Of a stretch of DNA of 13,522 bases, positions 6,854-13,522 are shown piece after piece. The notes under the pieces were generated by a model. That model was given only the letters and a program-made list of their open reading frames with translations, had not been told where the DNA came from and searched no databases. The position numbers were made by a program, and so were the translations under genes. The DNA comes from Flavobacteriales bacterium UBA5422 (lineage in GTDB: Bacteria; Bacteroidota; Bacteroidia; Flavobacteriales_D; Crocinitomicaceae). The stretch's first letter is position 1. Each line of letters starts with the position of its first letter. The DNA is taken from contig DHNG01000013.1 of NCBI GenBank assembly GCA_002409405.1, positions 747 to 14,268 of the forward strand, given 5' to 3'.

Positions 6854-8599
6854 ATGTACAGAACACATACTTGCGGCGAATTGCGAATTGAAAATGTCGG
6901 TCAGACGGTTACCCTCTCCGGATGGGTACAAAAATCAAGAGATTTAGGAGGAATGACATTTTTGGATTTGCGGGATCGATACGGAATCACACAGTTGACG
7001 TTCAATGAAGTAGAGAATGCTGATCTGACTGCCCAGGCACGAAAACTGGGGCGTGAATTTGTGATTCAGGTGACAGGTGAAGTAATTGAACGCGCAAGTA
7101 AAAACAACAATATCCCTACAGGAGAAATTGAGCTGAAAGTAACAGAATTAACGCTGTTGAATGCATCTAAACTGCCTCCGTTTACCATCGAAGATGAGAC
7201 AGATGGTGGTGATGAGCTGAGAATGCAATACCGCTACCTGGATATCCGAAGAAACCCGGTATTGCAAAAATTGATGCTACGCAATAAGGTTGCACTGGAA
7301 ACCAGAAAATACCTGGACTCCCAAGGATTCATGGATGTGGAAACTCCTGTTTTGATCAAATCTACTCCGGAAGGTGCACGTGACTTTGTTGTGCCGAGCC
7401 GTATGAATGAAGGACAGTTTTATGCATTGCCACAGTCTCCGCAAACATTCAAGCAGTTGCTGATGGTGTCGGGAATTGATCGGTACTACCAGATCGTAAA
7501 ATGTTTCCGGGATGAAGATTTGCGAGCGGATCGCCAACCGGAATTTACACAAATTGACTGTGAAATGTCATTTGTAGAACAGGAAGACATTCTCAACACG
7601 TTTGAAGGATTGGTAAAACACCTGTTTAAAACGGTTCGTGGTGTTGAATTTGAAGGAAATTTCCCGAGAATGACCTACGATCAGGCAATGGAAAAATACG
7701 GTTCGGATAAACCGGACATCCGCTTTGGAATGGAGTTCGTGGATTTATCAGGCATTGCAAAAGGAAAAGGATTTCCGGTGTTTGATAATGCTGAAACCGT
7801 TTTGACGATCAATGCCAAAGATTGTTCAGAATACACCAGAAAGCAATTGGATGCACTGACTGATTGGGTGAAACGACCTCAAATCGGAGCGACGGGATTG
7901 ATTTATGTAAAATTCAATAACGATGGAACGGTTAAATCATCTGTAGATAAATTCTTTTCAGAAGCAGATTTAGCTGAATGGGGTAAATTAGCCGGAGCAG
8001 AAAAAGGGGATTTATTACTCGTTCTTTGCGGAGGCACAGACAAAGTGCGCAAGCAAATGAATGAGTTGCGCCTGCACATGGGAAATGAGTTGGGACTCAG
8101 AAATCCGAATGTGTTCAAACCATTGTGGGTATTGGACTTCCCGTTATTGGAGTGGGATGAAAATGCACAGCGTTATTTCGCAATGCACCACCCGTTTACT
8201 TCTCCGAAGAAAGAAGATTTCCACCTGATTAATACTGACCCGGGAAAAATTCGTGCAAATGCCTATGACCTGGCTATGAACGGAGTAGAATTAGGTGGAG
8301 GATCCATCCGAATTCATGACCGGGATTTACAGGCTCAGATGTTTGACTTGCTGGGATTCACAAAGGAAGAAGCACAAAACCAATTCGGCTTCCTGATGAA
8401 TGCATTCGAATACGGAGCTCCGCCACACGGAGGACTTGCATTCGGATTGGATCGTCTGGTGGCTACAATGGGTGGATCGGATTCGATCCGTGATTACATC
8501 GCATTCCCGAAAAATAATTCAGGAAGAGATGTGATGATTGATGCACCATCACCAATTAACCCGGATCAATTAAAAGAATTAGGTATTTCAATCGGATAA
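6854..8599 (+). CDS. aspS: Aspartyl-tRNA synthetase
   Basis: This cytoplasmic enzyme charges tRNA-Asp with aspartate using ATP. The 581 residues match the usual bacterial AspRS length of about 590. An N-terminal OB-fold anticodon-binding domain (about 1-105, MYRTHTCGEL, SGWVQKSRDLGG, FLDLRDR) is followed by the class II core: the flipping-loop segment TPEGARDF (171-178), QSPQTFKQLLM (194 on), motif 2 FRDEDLRADRQPEFTQID (218-235), a bacterial-type insertion domain (about 285-420), and motif 3 GLAFGLDRL (527-535) near the end. Leu31 in RDLGG is the residue found in discriminating (Asp-only) enzymes, where non-discriminating ones tend to have His; this is suggestive only. The start at 6854 was chosen because MYRTHTCGEL is the conserved N-terminus and a -7 box lies 18 bases upstream; an in-frame ATG at 6722 would add 44 unrelated residues. 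The gene is monocistronic, with a terminator directly downstream. Confidence 0.98.
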   Translation: MYRTHTCGELRIENVGQTVTLSGWVQKSRDLGGMTFLDLRDRYGITQLTFNEVENADLTAQARKLGREFVIQVTGEVIERASKNNNIPTGEIELKVTELTLLNASKLPPFTIEDETDGGDELRMQYRYLDIRRNPVLQKLMLRNKVALETRKYLDSQGFMDVETPVLIKSTPEGARDFVVPSRMNEGQFYALPQSPQTFKQLLMVSGIDRYYQIVKCFRDEDLRADRQPEFTQIDCEMSFVEQEDILNTFEGLVKHLFKTVRGVEFEGNFPRMTYDQAMEKYGSDKPDIRFGMEFVDLSGIAKGKGFPVFDNAETVLTINAKDCSEYTRKQLDALTDWVKRPQIGATGLIYVKFNNDGTVKSSVDKFFSEADLAEWGKLAGAEKGDLLLVLCGGTDKVRKQMNELRLHMGNELGLRNPNVFKPLWVLDFPLLEWDENAQRYFAMHHPFTSPKKEDFHLINTDPGKIRANAYDLAMNGVELGGGSIRIHDRDLQAQMFDLLGFTKEEAQNQFGFLMNAFEYGAPPHGGLAFGLDRLVATMGGSDSIRDYIAFPKNNSGRDVMIDAPSPINPDQLKELGISIG

Positions 8600-8622
8600 T
8601 TGGAAAAATATAATTGATAAGG

Positions 8623-8654
8623 AAACACTGGCAACTGTCAGTGTTTTTCTTTTT
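8623..8654 (+). terminator. Intrinsic terminator of aspS
   Basis: AAACACTG (8623-8630) and CAGTGTTT (8639-8646) form a perfect 8-bp stem around an 8-base loop. The run TTCTTTTT follows, 24 bases after the aspS stop codon. The T-tract exists only on the plus strand. Confidence 0.88.
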
Positions 8655-8694
8655 ATAACATGTTTGTGAGCGATACATCAGGTATAAGTTCTTG

Positions 8695-8836
8695 TTTAAA
8701 TCACATAGAAAAAAGAGAAGATATGATACTTTAATATAATACCGGGAAATCAATGTAGCTGACGAAGTTAGCTACTATGTGTCACTATTTCTTCTAAACA
8801 CAACAGCTATGTACCTATGCAATCTATGCGGTTTAA
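8695..8836. repeat. Palindromic intergenic element, copy A
   Basis: The outer ends are inverted: TTTAAATCACATAGA at 8695-8709 faces TCTATGCGGTTTAAA at 8822-8836 (13 of 15 positions complementary). In the middle, GTAGCTGAC-GAA-GTTAGCTAC (8755-8775) forms a 9-base-pair hairpin including one G-T pair. It is followed by CTATGTGTCACTA, which is identical in copy B. No coding potential is seen. It resembles the CATAG/CTATG-rich intergenic palindromes I recall from Flavobacteriia genomes, but I cannot confirm family membership. Confidence 0.75.
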
Positions 8837-8844
8837 ACATGTGC

Positions 8845-8992
8845 AAACCACATAGATACATAGAAAATAAGAGGGAGAATAGTAGCACTTTAAATAGATC
8901 ATCAGTAATTAACCCAGCTGACGGAGTTAGCTGCTATGTGTCACTAAATCTACTACAAACATTTTCTATGTACCTATGTAATCTATGTGGTT
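8845..8992. repeat. Palindromic intergenic element, copy B
   Basis: AAACCACATAGATACATAGA from 8845 is inverted relative to TTTTCTATGTACCTATG and ATCTATGTGGTT at 8962-8992. The central hairpin CAGCTGAC-GGA-GTTAGCTG is at 8915-8933. Hairpin, core and right end all sit exactly 159 bases downstream of their copy A counterparts, so the right half has no net insertion or deletion. The left end differs by an extra ACATAGAT. The copy ends 30 bases before the stop codon of the convergent phosphatase gene. Confidence 0.78.
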
Positions 8993-9022
8993 CAAAAACA
9001 GGCTTCCAGTTGAAATAAATGA

Positions 9023-10261
9023 TTAAAAAAACCGGCAGGCAAATACCGCCGTGTCATCAACAAGCGGTAACTCTCCCCGCCATTCATCCAGCTTTGAGAA
9101 AATCAGGTTGTTCATGTCTTCCATACTTAGCGGATAGAAAGAATGCACCGTTTTGATAAGCCGTTCCAGTCCGAATTGCGTTTCTTCCCTGTTTTCAAGC
9201 TCTACCACACCGTCTGTATAAGAAATAAGCGTTGTATTGGGTTTTAATGTGACTTCGCCGATATTGATAAAAGGGAGTTCATCCAGCATTCCCAGCCCGA
9301 TGGTTCCGTCTTTGAGCATGGTTACTTCTTTCCCTGTTGTAAGGATCGGATGGTTGTGTCCGGCATTGACATACTTCAATAACCGCGTTTCTGCATTGAA
9401 ATGTGCGATAAAAAAGGTAATAAACTTTTCTCCTTTGGCACTTTTCATCACTTTTTCATTCAGTTCCGTTACCAGGAATTCCAGGTCATACCGTTGATAA
9501 ATGAACAACGTTCGGAGTGTTGCCTGAAAATTCGCCATCAACATCGCAGCCCCGATTCCTTTTCCGGAAACATCACCGATGCACATGATGAATTCATTGT
9601 TTCCAAGCGGTATAAAATCATAATAATCCCCACCGACCTCGTGACGCGGAATGTACTTGGCGGAAATATCCATTTGCTTGTTGGAAGGCAAATCAGAAGG
9701 GAAGAGCAGTTTCTGCATTTCACTTGCAACTTCCAGTTCTTTTTTGATGCGTTCCTGAATCACCCGCTGTTTGGCCATGATTTTATTTTCAATGGCAACA
9801 ACAATGATATTGGTTAAGGTTTGAATGAATCCGAGGTTGTTGTGCGTATCTTCCTGGTAAAAATCAATGGGTGTGTTGACCTTCAGTAACAAGTATGCCA
9901 ATGGCATGTCCTTGTGGAAAACCGGTACTACGATATCAAATGTTCGGAGCACCTCAGAGGATGAGGAAGCAATGAAGGTGATTTCCCGGAATCGTGCCAA
10001 TTCTTTCTGAACATCAATGTCCAGTAATTTTCCCCGAACACCCTTTTTGATCAGTAAATCCCATTGATCCTCGTCCTGTCGCGTAAACAGGATAAACCGG
10101 GAAAATCCCAATTGTTCTTTCAGGATAAATGAATAAATCTCCCGCAAGCGGTCTACACCGGAATTTGCATTAATGGCCGTAGTAATCTCAAGAAGGGAGT
10201 TGAGTTTAAACTCCTTCTGAAATAACTGTATTTCCAGGTCATTTATTCGTTTGTCGTACAT
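9023..10261 (-). CDS. SpoIIE/PP2C-type serine phosphatase with N-terminal GAF-like sensor region
   Basis: This 412-residue cytoplasmic protein has no membrane segment. Residues 1-30 are a short helical lead. Residues about 35-160 look like a GAF-type sensory domain (weak, judged from length and pattern). A linker helix (about 161-190, ERIKKELEVASEMQKLLFPS) is the usual entry to RsbU-like phosphatases. The catalytic domain at about 195-412 shows EVGGDYYDF (208-216), GDVSGKG (229-235), NAGHN (299-303), YTDG (348-351) and DDTA (402-405), so the metal-binding aspartates D212, D230, D350 and D403 are present. Family members dephosphorylate anti-anti-sigma proteins or other Ser/Thr phosphoproteins; no STAS or kinase partner is encoded here. 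Its ATG shares one base with the TAA of the upstream LpxD-like gene (TAATG, 10261), indicating an operon with coupled translation. The substrate is unknown. Confidence 0.93.
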   Translation of the reverse strand: MYDKRINDLEIQLFQKEFKLNSLLEITTAINANSGVDRLREIYSFILKEQLGFSRFILFTRQDEDQWDLLIKKGVRGKLLDIDVQKELARFREITFIASSSSEVLRTFDIVVPVFHKDMPLAYLLLKVNTPIDFYQEDTHNNLGFIQTLTNIIVVAIENKIMAKQRVIQERIKKELEVASEMQKLLFPSDLPSNKQMDISAKYIPRHEVGGDYYDFIPLGNNEFIMCIGDVSGKGIGAAMLMANFQATLRTLFIYQRYDLEFLVTELNEKVMKSAKGEKFITFFIAHFNAETRLLKYVNAGHNHPILTTGKEVTMLKDGTIGLGMLDELPFINIGEVTLKPNTTLISYTDGVVELENREETQFGLERLIKTVHSFYPLSMEDMNNLIFSKLDEWRGELPLVDDTAVFACRFF

Positions 10262-11187
10262 TACATGCGTTCCAATAATTCAGGTAATCGTCTCAACGCG
10301 GCCAATTCCCGGAACTTTGATTTTACTTCACCGCACGGGCTTCCGAAGTAGGTTTTTCCTCCCTCCAGGCTTTTTGCGATTCCCGATTGGGCCAATACGA
10401 TTGCTCCTTCTCCGATGACAATATCCGAAGCACAGCCAACCTGTCCCCATAGGATTACGCGGTCTTCTACTGTCACACATCCCGCCAGACCAACATTTGC
10501 AGCGAGCAGGCAGTTCTTCCCGATTACCGTGTCGTGACCAATGTGTACAACATTGTCGATCTTTGTTCCTTCTCCAATCTCGGTATTTCCCGAAACACCG
10601 GCATCAATGGTACAATTTGCACCGATTTCCACGCGATCGTGAATTTCTACCCATCCGCAGGTATGCATTCTGTCATAACCTTCCGGTTTGCGCTTGTAGT
10701 AAAATGCATTGTGGCCGATGGTAGTGTTTGGTCCGATGATTACATGGTCGCCAATGATTGTCCGATCCATGATCACAGCTCCTGGTAAAATCCGCGAGTT
10801 TTTCCCGATGTGTACATTGTTTCCGATAAACACATTCGGATAAATCACAGCAGAAGGATCAATGACCGTATTGATTCCAACAGTTTCAGATGGTTCAATA
10901 ACAGGACAAAAATGCCGTGTAAGCCGGTTGTAATCATCAAACGGAGTGCTGGAAATGATCAATGCTTTTCCTTCCGGACATTCCACTTCTTTGTCAATCA
11001 GGATGGTTGTTGCAGCACTTTTTAATGCTTTATCGTAATACTTCGGGTGATCAACAAATACCAGGTCTCCGTGTGTCACTTTATGAATTTCATTGATTCC
11101 GGTTACCGAATGCTGTTCGTCGCCTACAAATGTGCAATTAATTAATCCGGCAATCTCTTTTACGGTATATGTCCTGTCCAATATCAT
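10261..11187 (-). CDS. LpxD-like UDP-3-O-acylglucosamine N-acyltransferase (short paralogue)
   Basis: LpxD adds the second, N-linked hydroxyacyl chain to UDP-acylglucosamine in lipid A synthesis. Residues about 5-95 resemble the LpxD N-terminal uridine-binding domain (VTGINEIHKVTHGDLVFVDH). Residues about 105-275 form a left-handed beta-helix of hexapeptide repeats (IGNNVHIGKN, IIGDHVIIGPN, RVEIGANCTID). The catalytic-type His is H218 in NVVHIGHDTVIG, aligning with IAHN of E. coli LpxD. The C-terminal tail is helical. At 308 residues it is shorter than E. coli LpxD (341), matching the short second paralogue found in many Bacteroidota, so the actual acceptor may differ; I therefore give no symbol. 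The start at 11187 (MILDRTYTV) is preferred to the in-frame ATG at 11232, because the longer start would place a -7 box inside the gene and add 15 unrelated residues. It is followed immediately by the phosphatase gene. Confidence 0.88.
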   Translation of the reverse strand: MILDRTYTVKEIAGLINCTFVGDEQHSVTGINEIHKVTHGDLVFVDHPKYYDKALKSAATTILIDKEVECPEGKALIISSTPFDDYNRLTRHFCPVIEPSETVGINTVIDPSAVIYPNVFIGNNVHIGKNSRILPGAVIMDRTIIGDHVIIGPNTTIGHNAFYYKRKPEGYDRMHTCGWVEIHDRVEIGANCTIDAGVSGNTEIGEGTKIDNVVHIGHDTVIGKNCLLAANVGLAGCVTVEDRVILWGQVGCASDIVIGEGAIVLAQSGIAKSLEGGKTYFGSPCGEVKSKFRELAALRRLPELLERM

Positions 11188-11206
11188 ACAAATCGTGTTA
11201 TTTACA

Positions 11207-11214
11207 CAAAAATA
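11207..11214 (-). promoter_or_regulatory. Probable -7 box (TATTTTTG) for the lpxD-like/phosphatase operon
   Basis: The minus strand reads TATTTTTG, a full match to TAnnTTTG, with 19 bases between it and the ATG at 11187. This is the same geometry as at aspS. No convincing -33 element is seen. The site supports the shorter start of the LpxD-like gene. Confidence 0.5.
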
Positions 11215-11287
11215 GAATGAAATGGTGTCCACTCACAGCGGAAGGAACAATGTTATCCCCTATTGATTGTTGATAGGATGGGGCTGT

Positions 11288-12505
11288 TTACCGGTTTAAA
11301 AACTCCGAAACGGAACGTGAAAATACCTCAAACGACTGGTCTACGTCAGCTGCGTATTTTGGCGTTAAAGGAAAGGGAACCATGTGTGAATACGGATGTG
11401 TAAAATCTTCGATCTGAACATCGACAGAAATGTCCCGATAACCACCTTTCAGTGTGTTAAGCGCTTCAATGGGAGGTGTTACACGATCGTTTTTGAGTAC
11501 CAGTGATTTAATTTGGTGTTGTAGTTCTTTGATCCGGTTTTCACGGTCTTCCTGGTAGAAATTATAACGCAGCATGGTTTTAAACCAACTTTCATTTTTG
11601 TGTTCGTTGCTGTTTTGGTAATGTGCTAAACGCGTATCATTGGAAAAATCGGTACTCAGCAATTCCGTAAATGACTTCTGCATGGCAATAGCTGCGCGTG
11701 AATCCATGATATACCGGGAAATAGGATACATGCGGTCAATGGTCATCCCTCCGCAAAAACAAAATAATTTCGAATGGGTAAAAATCCCTTTCGGATTGGC
11801 CATTAACAAAATCATAGACAAAAAAGATCCGATGGAATACCCGAATAAATCAAATGAAGCATGCGATGAGATGCCGTCTACGTTTCCTTTCCGGATGGCA
11901 TACACCAAACGGATCACATCACAGTAGGTTTGTAAACCAGACCAGAAGATGCGTTGCGGGTTTTCTTCCAGACGGGAACTAATTGCTGCATTTACGTACG
12001 AACAGTCGGAATTGTCAATGTAATCACTTTTTCGTTGTTGAGCAACACCATACATTTCATTTCGGAAACTCCATACTTCCGGTGCTCTGTCCATGTGAAA
12101 TCCGATCGGGAAAAGGACAACTGCTTTTTTCGTTTGCCGGGCTATTTCACAGGCCCAGGGCAGGTATTTGTCCCACTTTTTTTCATTCAGTCCGTGAAAT
12201 AGAATGACTACTCCCGTTGCCTGTTCAATAGTCGTATCCCTGATAATGTGGTATTGAAAACGCTTGTTGCATTCAATGTTAAAATCAGATGCCTCGAGGA
12301 GTGTTTCTCCTTTTACTGCGGGCTCTTTAAAGCCTATCTGATGCTCTTTACAATAGAGAAAATCGCTTCCGGGAAGAAAATACTTCGCATCTTCAGAAGT
12401 AAAATCAGCATGGGTAATGGAAATATTCAACTCAGGAATGCTTTTCTGCGTTCCGGGAAGTTCAAACGATTGCTTCAATAACTGGTGTAATTGGTAATAA
12501 TGCAT
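11288..12505 (-). CDS. Alpha/beta-hydrolase-like protein (possibly the DUF6051 family)
   Basis: The 405-residue protein has no signal peptide or membrane helix, so it is probably cytoplasmic. The C-terminal 310 residues have an alpha/beta-hydrolase layout: strand plus oxyanion-type turn VVILFHGLNEKK (99-110), strand VVLFPIGFH, nucleophile elbow LFGYSIGSF (S224 in G-x-S-x-G), a late strand SLVLKNDRVTPP giving the acid D340, and a His in DFTHPYSHMVPF (H370 or H374). A full Ser-Asp-His triad can therefore be proposed. The first 90 residues are not recognised. I associate this layout with a Bacteroidota family of unknown function (DUF6051), from memory and not verified. The substrate is unknown; the lack of a signal peptide makes a secreted lipase unlikely. 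It is probably transcribed alone, with 100 bases to the next gene. Confidence 0.85.
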   Translation of the reverse strand: MHYYQLHQLLKQSFELPGTQKSIPELNISITHADFTSEDAKYFLPGSDFLYCKEHQIGFKEPAVKGETLLEASDFNIECNKRFQYHIIRDTTIEQATGVVILFHGLNEKKWDKYLPWACEIARQTKKAVVLFPIGFHMDRAPEVWSFRNEMYGVAQQRKSDYIDNSDCSYVNAAISSRLEENPQRIFWSGLQTYCDVIRLVYAIRKGNVDGISSHASFDLFGYSIGSFLSMILLMANPKGIFTHSKLFCFCGGMTIDRMYPISRYIMDSRAAIAMQKSFTELLSTDFSNDTRLAHYQNSNEHKNESWFKTMLRYNFYQEDRENRIKELQHQIKSLVLKNDRVTPPIEALNTLKGGYRDISVDVQIEDFTHPYSHMVPFPLTPKYAADVDQSFEVFSRSVSEFLNR

Positions 12506-12573
12506 GGTAGTTCTTCAATTGCTGGAAATGAATACTGTTTAGTCTGTTGTTGTGTATGAATCACCTTATTCTA

Positions 12574-12589
12574 CAACGATAAAATCGTT
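12574..12589. promoter_or_regulatory. Short dyad AACGAT-AAA-ATCGTT in the divergent promoter region
   Basis: Perfect 6-base arms (12575-12580 and 12584-12589) are separated by AAA, in the 168-bp spacer between the divergent hydrolase-like and DUF72 genes. On the minus strand it overlaps TATCGTTG (12581-12574), a 7-of-8 match to the -7 box 69 bases upstream of the hydrolase-like gene. An operator overlapping a promoter is possible, but a 6-base dyad can occur by chance. Confidence 0.3.
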
Positions 12590-12660
12590 AAAATAGTATG
12601 TGGAACGATGGAAAAGTTACCTTTTCATTTTGAGAAGTTTTTACTTTCTTTGTAAGTGAT

Positions 12661-12666
12661 AGGAGG
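12661..12666 (+). promoter_or_regulatory. Full Shine-Dalgarno AGGAGG of the DUF72 gene
   Basis: AGGAGG lies seven bases before the ATG at 12674 and fixes the start. A complete Shine-Dalgarno is unusual in Bacteroidota, where most genes have A-rich leaders without one; none of the other genes in this window has a comparable site directly upstream of its start. Confidence 0.85.
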
Positions 12667-12673
12667 AAAAAGT

Positions 12674-13522
12674 ATGAAATTCGGAAAAGTTGAGAATCCT
12701 GGTGAAATAGATTTTACATTCCCTGCAGATAACCCGGAAACAAAGCGGGTATTGAATCAGCATCGAACTGAAGCCCCTTTTGAAGTCTATGTAGGATGTG
12801 CCAAATGGAATAAAACAGACCTGAAAGGATTTTACCCGAAAGGAACAAAAGATGAATTGACCTATTATTCCCGGCAGTTTAACAGCATCGAACTGAATGC
12901 CACGTTTTACAAGATGCCAGATTGGAAACAAGTCATTACCTGGAAGAACAAGACTCCTGAAGGATTTAAGTTCTTTCCGAAAGTGACCGACCTGATCACA
13001 CATTACCGACGCTTAATCAATGTACAGGAACCGGTTGAAAACTTCTGTGATGCAGTCAGTAATTTTGAGGAGAAGCTGGGAATGGCATTCATGCAGTTGC
13101 ACGAGAATTTTCATCCCAAGGATTTTGATCGGTTGAAGGGTGTGCTGGAACGCTTTCCGAAAGCAATTCCTCTCACGGTAGAAGTGAGAAATGAAGCCTG
13201 GTTTTCGGATCCGGAAATAGCGAAACAGTACTGTTCTCTGTTGGAAGAACAGGGAATCACAAACACCATTGTTGATACAGCCGGAAGACGGGATATGCTA
13301 CACATGCGATTGACCAGTTCCACGGCGTTTATTCGTTATGTGGGAGCAAATCACCCATCCGACAAGCAACGACTGGATGACTGGATTGAGCGGATCAAAC
13401 AATGGCGAAAAGAAGGATTGCAGCAATTGTATTTTTTTGTTCACCAGAATGTAGAAGTAGAATCTCCTTTACTGGCAGCATATTTTATCCGGCGGTTGAA
13501 CAATGAATTCGGACTTTCATTA
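12674..13522 (+). CDS. DUF72 (YecE-like) protein, partial at the right edge
   Basis: The frame is open for 283 codons and ends with the window, without a stop. DUF72 proteins have a TIM-barrel-like fold and no established reaction. Visible family segments are VYVGCAKWNKTDLKGFYP (39-55), the FNSIELNATFYKMP segment (69-82), WKNKTPEGFKFFPKV (90-104), MAFMQLHENF (137-146), LTVEVRNEAWF (167-177) and a late strand QQLYFFVHQNVE. Family members are usually about 240-300 residues long, so little of the C-terminus is missing. There is no signal peptide, so a cytoplasmic location is expected. The start is set by the AGGAGG seven bases upstream. It is transcribed divergently from the hydrolase-like gene. 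Confidence 0.93.
   Translation, partial: MKFGKVENPGEIDFTFPADNPETKRVLNQHRTEAPFEVYVGCAKWNKTDLKGFYPKGTKDELTYYSRQFNSIELNATFYKMPDWKQVITWKNKTPEGFKFFPKVTDLITHYRRLINVQEPVENFCDAVSNFEEKLGMAFMQLHENFHPKDFDRLKGVLERFPKAIPLTVEVRNEAWFSDPEIAKQYCSLLEEQGITNTIVDTAGRRDMLHMRLTSSTAFIRYVGANHPSDKQRLDDWIERIKQWRKEGLQQLYFFVHQNVEVESPLLAAYFIRRLNNEFGLSL

Larger units (their letters stand above)
8600..9022. other. 423-bp intergenic region between convergent genes
   Basis: It lies between the aspS stop and the stop of the minus-strand phosphatase gene. It contains the aspS terminator and two tandem palindromic elements, all annotated separately. Nothing else was recognised, and short open frames crossing the repeats show no protein family resemblance. 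No clear T-tract terminator is visible for the minus-strand operon. Confidence 0.8.

Noticed and set aside
8779..9018. Open frame of 79 codons on the plus strand in the intergenic region
   Set aside because: It runs through the two palindromic repeats, repeats its own sequence (MYLCNLCG twice) because the DNA is repeated, and has no ribosome site or family resemblance.
11188..11232. Longer start for the LpxD-like gene
   Set aside because: The extra 15 residues are not family-like and would cover the probable -7 box at 11207-11214.
11253..11282. Bulged dyad CCCCTAT / ATAGG-AT-GG after the hydrolase-like gene as a terminator
   Set aside because: The stem needs a two-base bulge and no T-tract follows on the minus strand.
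12641..13003. Open frame of 120 codons on the minus strand opposite the DUF72 gene
   Set aside because: It lies antisense to a clear family protein and has no recognisable features of its own.

Overview
The window looks like a chromosomal segment of a Bacteroidota bacterium, most likely a Flavobacteriales member (the Crocinitomicaceae/Fluviicola group is a guess from the style of the surface protein). The reasons are a secreted seven-bladed propeller protein with a long Cys-containing repeat array, a TPR-type LytS kinase paired with a LytTR regulator, a short LpxD paralogue, and several matches to the Bacteroidota -7 promoter box TAnnTTTG close upstream of genes. By eye the base composition is moderately AT-rich. 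No tRNA, rRNA, CRISPR array, integrase or transposase was seen.

Layout. Positions 1-3896 (minus strand, running off the left edge) encode one large secreted protein: a signal peptide, seven SBBP-type propeller blades, then at least 17 tandem repeats of about 49 residues. Positions 4109-6718 (minus) hold a two-component pair. The LytTR response regulator is intact. The TPR/LytS-type sensor kinase reads correctly only if two single-base losses in A-runs are repaired. A divergent spacer (6719-6853) then leads to aspS on the plus strand (6854-8599), which ends in a clear intrinsic terminator. The 423-bp gap between aspS and the next, convergent gene carries two copies of a palindromic intergenic element about 150 bp long, each with a central hairpin; the closing base pair of that hairpin co-varies between the copies.

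Positions 9023-11187 (minus) are a tightly coupled pair, a short LpxD-like acyltransferase followed by a SpoIIE/PP2C-type phosphatase, overlapping by one base (TAATG). Positions 11288-12505 (minus) encode a 405-residue alpha/beta-hydrolase-like protein. Divergent from it, a DUF72 (YecE-like) protein starts at 12674 behind a full AGGAGG Shine-Dalgarno sequence and runs off the right edge.

Functionally this is mostly ordinary chromosome (tRNA charging, lipid A-type acylation, signalling). The parts worth a second look are the surface-repeat array with its three-unit higher-order period, the doubly frameshifted sensor kinase beside an intact regulator, and the paired palindromic elements. I found no convincing evidence of a novel defence or mobile system.
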